Source: Microbacteriaceae bacterium PS02066
Lineage (GTDB): Bacteria; Actinomycetota; Actinomycetes; Actinomycetales; Microbacteriaceae
Assembly (NCBI GenBank): GCA_029959545.1
Contig: JASCPH010000036.1
Coordinates: forward strand, 1 to 35,244
Length of the DNA stretch: 35,244 bases
Direction of reading: 5' to 3'
The notes beneath the pieces are model-generated. The model made no database searches. It saw nothing but the letters and a program-made list of their open reading frames with translations, and had not been told where the DNA came from. Below are positions 8,796-17,222 of the stretch, piece by piece; position 1 is the first letter of the stretch; each line of letters starts with the position of its first letter. Made by a program: the position numbers and the translations under genes.

Positions 8796-8900
8796 CGCCG
8801 GGTCGCCCTCCAGAGTCGGATGGCGGCACCCGAAACGACGTCGATGAAGACGCGATTCTGCGCACATTCGACGTCTCCCTGCCATCGACGAGGAGGCATG

Positions 8901-9776
8901 ATGAGCAGTTCCCCCCTGCAGACGGACCAGCGTCCGAACGTGGCCGAACTGGAGGATCTGGCGTTCGAGCTGCGGCGCAAGCTCCTGCAGCTGTGCGGCA
9001 CGTACGAAGGCGCCGTCCACATCGGCGGAGACCTGTCCTCCGCGGACATCTTCACCGCTCTCTTCCACTACGGCCTGAACGTCGACCCGACCGACATCGC
9101 CAACCCCGCGCGCGATCGCTTCGTGCTCAGCAAGGGCCACGCCGCCGTCTGCATGTATATCGCCATGGCGATGCGCGGCTTCTTCTCCTACGAGGGGATC
9201 GTCGACACCTACGGCCAGCTCGACAGCGCCTACGGCATGCACCCGTGCAAGGTGCAACTGCCCGGTGTCGAGGCCTCGACGGGCTCGCTCGGCCACGGCC
9301 TTCCCCTCGCCGTGGGCATGGCGCTCAGCGCCCGCCACCGCGGCGACGCCCACCGTGTCTTCACCCTCCTCGGCGACGGCGAGACGGGCGAAGGGTCGGT
9401 CTGGGAGGCGGTCATGGCCGCCCGCAGCAACGGCCTCGGCAACCTCGTCGCCTTCGTCGACCGCAACCGCCAGCTCATGACGAGCTTCGCGGAGGAGCGT
9501 GTCGCGTTCGAGCCGTACCCGGACAAGTGGCGCGCCTTCGGGTGGAACGTCGTGCACATCGACGGCCACGACATGGCGCAGCTGGTGGAGGCGCTCGACG
9601 CGCTGCCCGAGCCCGACAGCGAGACACCCACCGTCATCATCGCCGAGACCGTCAAGGGCAAGGGCGTCGACTTCATGGAGCGCAACCTCGCCTGGCACGC
9701 CGGATCGCTCGGTGCCGCCGATCTCGAACGCGCCCTCGCGGCGCTCACCGCCTCGCGTGAGAAGGAGTCCGTCTGA
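8901..9776 (+). CDS. Split transketolase, N-terminal (ThDP-binding) subunit
   Basis: The 291-residue protein matches the first half of transketolase. S-K-G-H-A-A (about 77-82), T-G-S-L-G-H-G-L (127-134), and the ThDP motif beginning G-D-G-E (158-161) and ending at the asparagine in D-R-N-R (189) are all visible. AGGAGG at 8891-8896 serves either ATG 8898 or ATG 8901; spacing favours 8901. Its stop overlaps the start of the C-terminal subunit by one base. Together the two transfer a two-carbon ketol unit from a ketose to an aldose. Split transketolases in catabolic operons often act on unusual sugars (for example apulose-4-phosphate or sulfofructose, from memory) rather than in the housekeeping pentose pathway. 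Confidence 0.92.
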   Translation: MSSSPLQTDQRPNVAELEDLAFELRRKLLQLCGTYEGAVHIGGDLSSADIFTALFHYGLNVDPTDIANPARDRFVLSKGHAAVCMYIAMAMRGFFSYEGIVDTYGQLDSAYGMHPCKVQLPGVEASTGSLGHGLPLAVGMALSARHRGDAHRVFTLLGDGETGEGSVWEAVMAARSNGLGNLVAFVDRNRQLMTSFAEERVAFEPYPDKWRAFGWNVVHIDGHDMAQLVEALDALPEPDSETPTVIIAETVKGKGVDFMERNLAWHAGSLGAADLERALAALTASREKESV

Positions 9777-10741
9777 TGCCTGTGACCTTCACTTTCGGGG
9801 AGTTCCTCGGAGCTCGATCGGTGATCGGCTCCACGCTCGCAGAGCTCGGCGCCGAGTACGAGAACCTCTGGGTGCTGACCCCGGACATCGGCGCGACGCT
9901 CGTCGAGTTCCGCGACACCTTCCCCGACCGCTTCGTCGATGTCGGCCTCGCCGAGCAGGCGTGCGTCGGCATCGCCGCAGGCCTCGCCTACGACGGCAAC
10001 ATCCCCGTCGTCTCCGGCATGCTTCCCTTCCTCAGCATGCGCGCCCTCGAGCAGGTGCGCACCGACGTCTGCTACCCCAACCTCCCGGTGAAGATCATCG
10101 GCACGCACGGCGGACTCGTCGGCAACGGCGGATCGACGCACTACGCGGTCGAAGACCTCGCACTCATGTGCGCTCTGACCAACATGACCGTCACCTCGAT
10201 CGGCGACCCGCTCATGGTGGGCGAGATCATCCGGCAGTCCATGACGATGCAGGGGCCGATCTACATCCGTCTCGCCGTGGGCAAGAAGGACAAGGTTCTC
10301 TACGAGCCGGGTCAGCACGAGGTGCGCATCGGCAAGGGAATCGTGGCGCGCGAGGGCACCGACGCGACGATCTTCACGCACGGCACGACCGTCGCGCAGG
10401 CGCTGGATGCGGCGGACGAGCTGGCTGCGGACGGGCGCTCGGTGCGCGTGGTCGACATGTTCACTCTGAAGCCGATCGACGAGGAGCTCATCGTGCGCTC
10501 CGCGGCCGAGACCGGAGGACGCTTCGTCGTGCTCGAGGACCACCTCGCCTATGGTGGCCTGGCCACCCGCGTCGCCGACGTGGTGGCCGACCGCGGCATC
10601 CGTCTGACGGCGTTCGAGCGGCTCGGAATCCCGCAGGTCTACGCCGGCTTCGGTGAGGACGAGCAGCTGCGCGACAAGTACGGCTACGGACTGTCGGCGA
10701 CGACCGCGGCGCTGCGTCGCGTGATCGCGGCCGAGGGGTGA
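9776..10741 (+). CDS. Split transketolase, C-terminal subunit
   Basis: The 321-residue protein carries the pyrimidine-binding and C-terminal domains of transketolase. The catalytic glutamate that activates ThDP is in D-V-G-L-A-E-Q (Glu60), followed by the G-I-A-A-G-L-A block. G-T-H-G-G (near 110) and the C-terminal domain (G-T-D-A-T-I-F-T-H-G-T-T onward) are as in two-subunit enzymes. Its start overlaps the N-subunit stop (TGATG), so the subunits are made in step. It must pair with the 8901-9776 product, as neither half has both ThDP sites. A paralogous two-subunit family is 1-deoxyxylulose-5-phosphate-synthase-like, but the split architecture and operon favour transketolase. Confidence 0.92.
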   Translation: MPVTFTFGEFLGARSVIGSTLAELGAEYENLWVLTPDIGATLVEFRDTFPDRFVDVGLAEQACVGIAAGLAYDGNIPVVSGMLPFLSMRALEQVRTDVCYPNLPVKIIGTHGGLVGNGGSTHYAVEDLALMCALTNMTVTSIGDPLMVGEIIRQSMTMQGPIYIRLAVGKKDKVLYEPGQHEVRIGKGIVAREGTDATIFTHGTTVAQALDAADELAADGRSVRVVDMFTLKPIDEELIVRSAAETGGRFVVLEDHLAYGGLATRVADVVADRGIRLTAFERLGIPQVYAGFGEDEQLRDKYGYGLSATTAALRRVIAAEG

Positions 10742-10814
10742 GCGCCACCATGCGCGCATCGGCAATCTGCGCGATCCCGATGAGGCCGCCCGCGGCCGCA
10801 TCGGCGTCGTCGAC

Positions 10815-11804
10815 ATGCCGCAGCCCGAGCTGGGCCCCGAGGATGTCCGCATCCGCGTCGCCTACGCCGCCATCTGCGGGTCCGACCCGCACCTGGCCGA
10901 GGGCTTCTTCGGCACCGACGTGCCCATCGGCCTCGGGCACGAGGTCTCCGGCGTCATCGAGGCGCTGGGAGAGCGCGCCGGGCGAGGCGGCCTGCGCGTC
11001 GGCGACCGGGTCGCCGGCAACTTCCTCCGCTTCTGCGGCTCGTGCCGACCGTGCCAGGACGGGCGTCAGCAGTTCTGCGAGCACATCCAGGACTACAACC
11101 GTCCGGGCATGGCCGAGACGGTCACTTGGCACGAGTCGCAGGTCTACCGCCTGCCCGACAGCGTGAGCCTGCTCGAAGGATGCCTGCTGGAGCCCACCTC
11201 CGTCGCCGTGCGCATCGCCGACAAGACCCGCATCCGCGTCGGCGACCGTGTGGCCGTCTGCGGCGGCGGTCCGATCGGGCAGCTCACGGTGCAGGTCATG
11301 GCCCGCTACGGCGCAACTGCGCTCACGATGATCGAGCCGATCGCCGACCGGCGGGGGATGGCCAGGCGTCACGGCGCGCAGTACACGATCGACCCCACGA
11401 GCGAGAACCAGGCCGCGATCGCCGACGAGCTCACCGAGGGGCGCGGTTACGACGTCGTGATCGACGCGTCGGGATCGACCCGAGCCACCCGAGGACTGCT
11501 CGATCTGGCGGCCAAGGGCGGCACGGTCGTCTACGGGGCGATGTATCCGAGCGACTACGAGCTGCCGCTGAACATCTCGGACTACTTGTATCTGAAGGAG
11601 CTCACGCTCACGGGTGTCTTCGTGTCGCCGTACGCGTTCCCGCGTGCGTTGAACCTGCTGCCGCACCTCGACCTGGCTGAGTTCACCCAGGCCGTCTTCC
11701 CGCTCGAGCAGGCCGCGGAGGCCTTCGAGGCGCACCTCACCGGCCGCTATCCGAAGGTCATCATCGCCTGCAACGACGAGGCCCGGCTCGGAGGGCTGTC
11801 ATGA
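10815..11804 (+). CDS. Zinc-dependent alcohol/polyol dehydrogenase (MDR family), probable 5' frameshift
   Basis: The 329 residues from ATG 10815 show Cys21, His42-Glu43 and Glu126 as catalytic-zinc candidates. Cys74, Cys77, Cys80 and Cys88 form the structural zinc lobe, and C-G-G-G-P-I-G is the NAD site. This places it with sorbitol/threonine-type dehydrogenases acting on polyols or sugar alcohols. The protein starts about 20 residues late for the family. In the same frame upstream the DNA reads I-G-N-L-R-D-P-D-E-A-A-R-G-R-I-G-V-V-D, a plausible missing N-terminus without a start codon. ATG 10750, with GAGGGG well placed upstream, opens M-R-A one frame away. One lost base near 10756-10757 would restore a protein of about 351 residues. 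The stop overlaps the next gene (ATGA). Confidence 0.82.
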   Translation: MPQPELGPEDVRIRVAYAAICGSDPHLAEGFFGTDVPIGLGHEVSGVIEALGERAGRGGLRVGDRVAGNFLRFCGSCRPCQDGRQQFCEHIQDYNRPGMAETVTWHESQVYRLPDSVSLLEGCLLEPTSVAVRIADKTRIRVGDRVAVCGGGPIGQLTVQVMARYGATALTMIEPIADRRGMARRHGAQYTIDPTSENQAAIADELTEGRGYDVVIDASGSTRATRGLLDLAAKGGTVVYGAMYPSDYELPLNISDYLYLKELTLTGVFVSPYAFPRALNLLPHLDLAEFTQAVFPLEQAAEAFEAHLTGRYPKVIIACNDEARLGGLS

Positions 11805-13330
11805 CCACCGCACTCGAACGGGAAGCAGCGCCGGTGGAGACCGCCCCCGCGCTCGAAGCCCGCGACATCATCAAGCGCTTCGACGGGGTCCACGCCCTGA
11901 AGGGTGCCCGGCTGTCCGTGCTCCCCGGCGAGATCCACGCCCTGCTCGGCGAGAACGGTGCGGGCAAGTCCACGCTGATCAAGGTCGTGACGGGACTGTA
12001 CGCCCCGGACGGCGGCACCATTCTGCGCTCGGGCCAGGAGGTCGAGTTCCAGAGCGTGCGCAGTGCCCGTGGCGAGGGGATCGTCGCGCTCTACCAGGAG
12101 CTGTCCATCATCCCGTCGCTGACCGTGGCGGAGAACATCCTGTTGGGCGAGCAGACGCCGCGCCGCGGGGGCGTCGTCAACTGGCGGGAGCTCCGCCGGC
12201 GGGCGAAGGAGCAGCTGGACAGCATCAACCAGCGCATCCCGCTGGGCAAGCTCGCCGGCGACCTCTCGCCGGTTCAGCAGACGATGGTCGCGTTCGCCCG
12301 TGCCCTCGCGACCGACGCGCGGGTGCTCATCCTGGACGAGCCGACCGCGTCGCTCACGGACACCGAGATCACCGACCTTTTCGCGGTGCTCCGGTCGCTG
12401 CGCGAACGGGGGGTCGCGATCGTCTACGTGTCGCACCGCCTCGAGGAGGTCTTCGAGCTGTGCGATCGGCTGACGATCATGCGCAACGGCGAGACGATCG
12501 TCACGAAGGATGTGGCCGACTCGCACATCGACGAGGTCATCTCCCTCATGGTCGGCCGTGAGGCCGGTCAGCTCTATCCGGAACGCGGATCGGGCGGCGG
12601 CGACGTCGTGCTGCGCGTGGAGGGCTTGAGTGGGCGCCGGGTGCAGGACGTCTCGTTCGAGGTGCGTGCCGGCGAGGTGCTGGGCATCGGCGGGCTCGCC
12701 GGTGCCGGGCGCAGCGAGCTGCTGCGCATCCTCGCAGGGGCGCAGAAGCACCAGGCCGGCACGATCACGGTGGGTGAGAAGACCCTGCCGCGCTCACCCG
12801 GGGTGGGCCGTGCGCTCGCGGCGGGCATCGCGCTCGTTCCCGAAGAGCGTCGCAGCCAGGGCGTGATCCTCGGGGCGTCGATCCAGGACAACATCACGAT
12901 CGCGAACCTCTCCTCGGTGAGCTCCGTCGGCGTCGTCTCCCAGGCGCGCATCGCCGACATTGCCCGCCGTGGGATGTCGGACCTGCAGATCAAGGCCCGC
13001 AGCCCCCGCCAGAGTGTGGGGGAGCTGTCGGGCGGCAATCAGCAGAAGGTCGTCCTGGCCAAGATGCTCGAGCGTCAGCCCGCGGTGCTGCTCATGGACG
13101 AGCCCACGCGCGGGATCGACGTCGGCACGAAGGCCGAGATCTACCGCCTCATCCGCCGCCTGGCGGCGACCGGCACCGCCGTGATCGCCGTCAGCTCCGA
13201 ACTCCCCGAGCTCATCGGCATGAGTGACCGCGTCGTCATCATGCACGAGGGTCGCATCTCCGGACAGGTCGCCGCGGCCCAGGCCGACGACGAACTGCTC
13301 CTCTCCTACTGCTACGGAAAGTCAGAGTGA
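11801..13330 (+). CDS. Sugar ABC transporter ATPase (RbsA/XylG type)
   Basis: The 509-residue protein has two ABC cassettes in tandem, as in ribose/xylose importers. The first has an intact Walker A (G-E-N-G-A-G-K-S-T, 50-58), a degenerate signature (L-S-P-V-Q-Q) and L-D-E-P-T-A-S-L. The second has the usual degenerate Walker A (G-L-A-G-A-G-R-S-E) but a good signature (L-S-G-G-N-Q-Q-K) and M-D-E-P-T-R-G-I-D. This asymmetry is normal for the family. It starts inside the dehydrogenase stop and is followed one base later by the permease gene. It energises uptake of the pathway substrate, likely a monosaccharide or polyol. Confidence 0.94.
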   Translation: MTTALEREAAPVETAPALEARDIIKRFDGVHALKGARLSVLPGEIHALLGENGAGKSTLIKVVTGLYAPDGGTILRSGQEVEFQSVRSARGEGIVALYQELSIIPSLTVAENILLGEQTPRRGGVVNWRELRRRAKEQLDSINQRIPLGKLAGDLSPVQQTMVAFARALATDARVLILDEPTASLTDTEITDLFAVLRSLRERGVAIVYVSHRLEEVFELCDRLTIMRNGETIVTKDVADSHIDEVISLMVGREAGQLYPERGSGGGDVVLRVEGLSGRRVQDVSFEVRAGEVLGIGGLAGAGRSELLRILAGAQKHQAGTITVGEKTLPRSPGVGRALAAGIALVPEERRSQGVILGASIQDNITIANLSSVSSVGVVSQARIADIARRGMSDLQIKARSPRQSVGELSGGNQQKVVLAKMLERQPAVLLMDEPTRGIDVGTKAEIYRLIRRLAATGTAVIAVSSELPELIGMSDRVVIMHEGRISGQVAAAQADDELLLSYCYGKSE

Positions 13331-13331
13331 C

Positions 13332-14324
13332 ATGGCCACCACCACGGATCCCACGCTCACCACGCGCAGCATCGTGACCGCGCGCGCCGAGTCGTTCGGG
13401 CGCATCTTCCTTCACGGCGGCACGGTCGTCGCCCTCATCGTGCTCGTCGTCTTCTTCTTCGCGATGCGGCCCGACGTGTTCCTCACGTTCACGAACGTGA
13501 AGAACATCCTGTATCAGGTCTCGATCCTGGCGATCATCGCCGGGGCGCAGACCATCGTCATGGTCGTCGGCGATTTCGACCTGTCGGTGGGCGCCACCTC
13601 TGCGCTCGCGGGTGCGGTCGCCGCATCCATGATGATCAACGGCGTCCCGGTGACGGCCGCGGTGGCCGTCGCGATCCTCGTGGGCCTGCTCGTCGGGCTC
13701 GTCAACGGGTTGCTGATCGCCTACGTGAACCTCTCCGCCTTCGTCGCGACGCTCGCCACGATGACATCGGTCGTGGGTCTTGCCTACCTCGTCACCGCGG
13801 GGACGACACTGTTCAACCTGCCGCCGGAGTTCAACTCTCTGGGGCAGGGGAAGCTGTTCGAGATCCCGATCCCGGTCTACATCGCGATCGTCATCTCGCT
13901 GCTGCTGTGGTTCGTGCTGCGCTTCACGACGATGGGTCGGCGGTGGTACGCGACCGGCGGCAACGTCGAGGTCTCGCGCCTGTCCGGCATCAACGTGCGC
14001 CGGGCCCGGCTCATCGCGTTCACGGCGGCTGGGGCGATCTCGGCGCTCGGCGGCGTGCTGCTGGCGGCGCGCCTCGGCAGCGCGAGCGCCGTGCAGGGCA
14101 GCGACAACATGATGTTCTCCGTCGCCGCCGTCTTCCTCGGCATGACGGTCGTGCGCTCGGGAGCCGCGAACCTCGGCGGCACCATGGTCGGCGTCGCGAT
14201 CATCGGTGTCATGAGCAACGGCCTGAACATCCTCGGCGTCAACGCCTACGTCCAGCAGGTCGTCACGGGCCTCATCATCATCGCCGCGGTGACGCTGTCG
14301 TCGCTGCGGCACCGCGAGCGCTGA
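13332..14324 (+). CDS. Sugar ABC transporter permease (RbsC type)
   Basis: The 330-residue integral membrane protein has a short cytoplasmic N-terminus and about 8-10 hydrophobic helices. The family blocks G-D-F-D-L-S-V-G (near residue 80), G-L-V-N-G-L-L-I, and G-x-N-x-x-x-x-R-L-S-G-I-N are visible; the last is the loop that contacts the ATPase. ATG 13332, one base after the RbsA-type stop, has GGAAAG upstream. It would form a homodimeric channel. Specificity comes from the binding protein encoded next. Confidence 0.93.
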   Translation: MATTTDPTLTTRSIVTARAESFGRIFLHGGTVVALIVLVVFFFAMRPDVFLTFTNVKNILYQVSILAIIAGAQTIVMVVGDFDLSVGATSALAGAVAASMMINGVPVTAAVAVAILVGLLVGLVNGLLIAYVNLSAFVATLATMTSVVGLAYLVTAGTTLFNLPPEFNSLGQGKLFEIPIPVYIAIVISLLLWFVLRFTTMGRRWYATGGNVEVSRLSGINVRRARLIAFTAAGAISALGGVLLAARLGSASAVQGSDNMMFSVAAVFLGMTVVRSGAANLGGTMVGVAIIGVMSNGLNILGVNAYVQQVVTGLIIIAAVTLSSLRHRER

Positions 14325-14354
14325 CGCTCCGCATCCGCTTTCCCGAAGCGGTCG

Positions 14355-14371
14355 CCCCACGACCGCGCACC
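14355..14371 (+). promoter_or_regulatory. Small hairpin before the binding-protein gene
   Basis: CCGCTT (14355-14360) and AAGCGG (14366-14371) form a 6-bp stem in the 80-nt gap between permease and binding-protein genes. Such processing or stabilising hairpins commonly allow the binding protein to outnumber the membrane parts. It is too short to be a confident terminator. Confidence 0.3.
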
Positions 14372-14404
14372 ATCACAACGGCACGAAACACAAAGGAGTA
14401 ACAC

Positions 14405-15382
14405 GTGCGCACATCATTCAAGGCCCTCGCGGCCGTGGCCGCCGCAGCGGCCCTCGCCCTGACCGGATGCTCATCGGGCGGCTCGGGCGGCGGTGGCGAC
14501 ACCTTCAAGGTGATCGCCTTCACCTCCGGCAACCAGACGCCGGTGGGTGCCTGGTGGGTCAAGGCCGTGCAGGACAAGGCCGACGAGCTCGGCTGGGACC
14601 TCACGGTCATCCAGGGCGACTTCGACTTCCAGAAGATGAACCCCGCGGTCGAGAGCGCCATCGGGCAGGGCGCCGACGCGATCTTCGACGGCTACACCGA
14701 TGTCGCCTCGATCGGCTCGATCGTCACCGCCGCCAAGGACGCGAACATCCCGATCTTCGCGATCGACTCCGCGACCGAGGAGAACGACGCGTTCGCGATC
14801 AACGTCACCGCCGATCAGCAGGGCATCGTCGATCAGACCGTCGGGGCGTTGGATGAGGCGCTCGGAGGCCTGAAGGGCAAGAACATCATGGTGATCGGGC
14901 ACGACCCGCACCCCGGCATCCGGCTGCGGGCGAGTCTCGCCGAGAAGGCGCTGACCGCAGCGGGCGCGAACATCGCCGGCGGCGACATCCAGAAGGTCGC
15001 CTCTCCGGCGACCGGACGCACCGAGGCGCTGTCTCTCGTCGCGGACTACCTGTCGGCAAACCCTGGCGGCCTGGACGGCGTTTGGGTGGGTTGGGACGAT
15101 GCGGCGCTCGGTGCCGCCCAGGCGGTCAGCGAGGCGGGATCGAAGGCGAAGGTCACCGGCGTCGACGCGACGAGCGAGGCCATCGCCGCGATCAAGGCCG
15201 GCGGGCCGTTCCTCGCGACCATCGAGCAGCCCTGGCCCAGCATCCTCGACACGGTCGTGGGGGACATCGAGGCCTACCGCAAGGACGGCACCCTGCCCTC
15301 CTCCCGCTTCGACGGGGTCGCCACAACCCTCGTGACCGTCGACAACGCGGACAGCATCACCCCCTCCGACAAGCTCGGTTGA
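14405..15382 (+). CDS. Sugar-binding lipoprotein of the ABC importer (RbsB type)
   Basis: The 325-residue product has a lipoprotein signal peptide with lipobox L-A-L-T-G-C (Cys22), a Gly/Ser linker and a periplasmic-binding-protein type I fold (ribose/LacI-like). The GTG start at 14405 has AAAGGAG at 14392-14398. Blocks such as D-G-Y-T-D-V-A, I-D-S-A-T-E and G-V-W-V-G-W-D-D match the two-lobed sugar-binding cleft. It captures the substrate outside the membrane for the RbsA/RbsC-type pair. The ligand (pentose, polyol or other carbohydrate) is not readable. A strong terminator-like hairpin follows, so the SDR and downstream genes may be transcribed less. Confidence 0.92.
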   Translation: MRTSFKALAAVAAAAALALTGCSSGGSGGGGDTFKVIAFTSGNQTPVGAWWVKAVQDKADELGWDLTVIQGDFDFQKMNPAVESAIGQGADAIFDGYTDVASIGSIVTAAKDANIPIFAIDSATEENDAFAINVTADQQGIVDQTVGALDEALGGLKGKNIMVIGHDPHPGIRLRASLAEKALTAAGANIAGGDIQKVASPATGRTEALSLVADYLSANPGGLDGVWVGWDDAALGAAQAVSEAGSKAKVTGVDATSEAIAAIKAGGPFLATIEQPWPSILDTVVGDIEAYRKDGTLPSSRFDGVATTLVTVDNADSITPSDKLG

Positions 15383-15386
15383 CCCC

Positions 15387-15417
15387 TGGGGCGGGGTGCT
15401 GAGAGCGCCCCGCCCCA
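15387..15417 (+). terminator. 14-bp hairpin after the sugar-binding protein
   Basis: The arms at 15387-15400 (TGGGGCGGGGTGCT) and 15404-15417 pair with only one G-T wobble around a GAG loop, 5 nt past the stop. It may end the transketolase-ABC transcript or attenuate transcription into the SDR gene 26 nt later. Confidence 0.7.
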
Positions 15418-15442
15418 CCTCAGACATGGATGGAGGTCGCAC

Positions 15443-16225
15443 ATGCGACTGGAATCGAAGACCGCCCTCATCACGGGTGGCAGCAGCGGCATCGGTCGTG
15501 CGACCGTCGAGAAGTTCCTCCGCGAGGGCGCGAAGGTCATGATCGCCGATGTCGACCTGGCGCGCTCCGACCAGGTCGTCACGGAGCTCGAGGGCCTCGG
15601 CTTCACGGGCTCGGTCGCGGCCGTGCGCACCGACGTCTCCCGTTATGAGGACGTGGAGGCCGCCGTCGCGCGGACCGTCGAGGTGTTCGGCTCGCTCGAC
15701 ATCATCTTCAACAACGCGGGGATCGCCGGCGGCAAGCCACTGCTCGAGCACGACCCCGCGGTCGACTACGAGCCGATGATCCGCATCGATCAGGACGGCG
15801 TCTACTACGGCATCCTCGCCGCCGGCCGCCAGTTCCGGAAGCAGGGGACCGGCGGGGTCATCATCAGCACGTCGTCGATCTACGGGCAGCAGGCAGCGGA
15901 GCTCTCGTTCTCGTACAGTGCCGCCAAGGCCGCCGTCATCTCGTTCACCCGCTCCGCGGCCTACGAACTGGCGCAGTACGGCGTCCGGGCCGTCGCGATC
16001 ACCCCTGGACGCGTGGGCACCCCGATCATCAATCAGTTCAGCGACGAGCTCAAGGCGACCTTCGCCTCGGAGCAGCTGCGCAACAAGATGACCGCGCCCG
16101 AGGAGATCGCGGACGTCGTGGCGTTCCTCGCCTCCGACGAGGCGAACGCCATCAACGGCACCGTCGTGAGCGTCGACGACGGCTACTCGGTGTTCAAGCA
16201 GCGGCTCGATCTGCCGGTGTTCTGA
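15443..16225 (+). CDS. Short-chain dehydrogenase/reductase
   Basis: The 260-residue classical SDR has the cofactor motif T-G-G-S-S-G-I-G (11-18), acidic residues after strand 2 (A-D-V-D) favouring NAD, N-N-A-G (90-93) and the catalytic set Ser144, Tyr158, Lys162. The ATG at 15443 has GGAGG at a good distance. Such enzymes in sugar operons interconvert hydroxyl and keto groups on sugars, polyols or sugar acids. It lies 8 nt before the epimerase-like gene, so the two are likely co-translated. Substrate unknown. Confidence 0.92.
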   Translation: MRLESKTALITGGSSGIGRATVEKFLREGAKVMIADVDLARSDQVVTELEGLGFTGSVAAVRTDVSRYEDVEAAVARTVEVFGSLDIIFNNAGIAGGKPLLEHDPAVDYEPMIRIDQDGVYYGILAAGRQFRKQGTGGVIISTSSIYGQQAAELSFSYSAAKAAVISFTRSAAYELAQYGVRAVAITPGRVGTPIINQFSDELKATFASEQLRNKMTAPEEIADVVAFLASDEANAINGTVVSVDDGYSVFKQRLDLPVF

Positions 16226-16233
16226 GGCGCGCC

Positions 16234-17130
16234 ATGGACCTCGATCTCGCGTGCCACCTCTCGGCGATCACGCCCGAGCTGGCCCCGGCGCAGCTCGTGC
16301 CCGTCCTGCACGACCTGCGCGAGATGGGTTACCGACGCGCTGTCCTGCCGCCGCTGGATGCCGCCTCCACCGACGTGGACGCCCTCGCCGATGCGTTCGT
16401 GCGGACCGGGATGCTGCCGATCGCCATGTGCGGCCAGGCTCCGGACGCGGACGTCTCCTCGCCCGACGCCGACGTGCGTCGGGCGGGGGTCGAGCTGCTG
16501 CGAGCGAGCGTACGGTTTGCCGAACGGCTCGGAGCTGACCAGCTGAACGGCGTGCCCTACGGGCTCTTCGGTCGCCCGTCCGAGCCGGTCGGCCCCGCCC
16601 TTCTCGCCGAGAGCGCGCGGGCGGTGGGGGCGGTGGCCGACGAGGCGGCGGAACGCGGCGTCCAGATGACCTTCGAGGTGCTGAACCGCTACGAGGAGGC
16701 GGCGATCAACACCGCGGCGCAGGCCATGGACTACGTCGCCGCGAGCGGTTCGGCTCACCTCGGCGTGCACCTGGACAGCTTCCACATGGCGATCGAGGAG
16801 GCGGACGCCGTGCAGGCGGTCCGCACCGCGATGCCGCGGTTGCGCTACCTCGAGCTCGGCCAGTCGGGACGCGGCTCGCTGGAGCGCGGCGCGGTGGATG
16901 TCCCCGTGCTCGTGCGGGAGGCATTGGATGCGGGCTACCGCGGCCGATGGGGCGTAGAGGCGTTCTCGCGGCCGCTGACCGGGGGCGCGGCCGACGTGCT
17001 CTCGATCTGGCGCGCGCCCTACGCGGACGGTCTCGCCCTCGCGCGAGACGCGATCGGCGTCATCCGCCGTGGGTGGGCGGAAAGCGTCCCTGGCCGCAGG
17101 TCCCACCGCCTGGCCCGCGCGACGGGCTGA
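16234..17130 (+). CDS. TIM-barrel sugar isomerase/epimerase-like protein with an altered metal site
   Basis: The 298-residue protein matches the xylose-isomerase-like TIM-barrel family, nearest in pattern to D-tagatose/psicose 3-epimerases. The barrel metal ligands expected from that family are Glu148 (F-E-V-L-N-R-Y-E), Asp181 (H-L-D-S-F-H-M) and Glu242 (G-V-E-A-F-S). The third ligand is normally a histidine in an L-H-x-G-E-x-N-R context; here the segment reads L-E-L-G-Q-S-G-R and places Glu207 there. That could change the metal or the reaction. The gene is 8 nt after the SDR, consistent with a ketose made by one enzyme and epimerised by the other. An endonuclease-IV-like role is unlikely given the operon. 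Confidence 0.85.
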   Translation: MDLDLACHLSAITPELAPAQLVPVLHDLREMGYRRAVLPPLDAASTDVDALADAFVRTGMLPIAMCGQAPDADVSSPDADVRRAGVELLRASVRFAERLGADQLNGVPYGLFGRPSEPVGPALLAESARAVGAVADEAAERGVQMTFEVLNRYEEAAINTAAQAMDYVAASGSAHLGVHLDSFHMAIEEADAVQAVRTAMPRLRYLELGQSGRGSLERGAVDVPVLVREALDAGYRGRWGVEAFSRPLTGGAADVLSIWRAPYADGLALARDAIGVIRRGWAESVPGRRSHRLARATG

Positions 17131-17222
17131 AGCGAGAGCACCCCTCCCATTGCGCGCGGACCCCGCGTCGCTCAAGATGTATTCACACGTATAGGGCAGG
17201 GAAGCCCGGAAAGGTGACGACG

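Noticed and set aside
13239..14360. A 373-codon minus-strand frame, very rich in D, R, H and E
   Set aside because: It is the mirror of the hydrophobic RbsC-type permease; the composition is what reversing membrane codons yields.
15387..15417. GGGGTGCTGAGAGCG, which resembles parts of a TPP riboswitch
   Set aside because: It is entirely explained by a 14-bp terminator hairpin, and the downstream CCTGAT-type element is absent.
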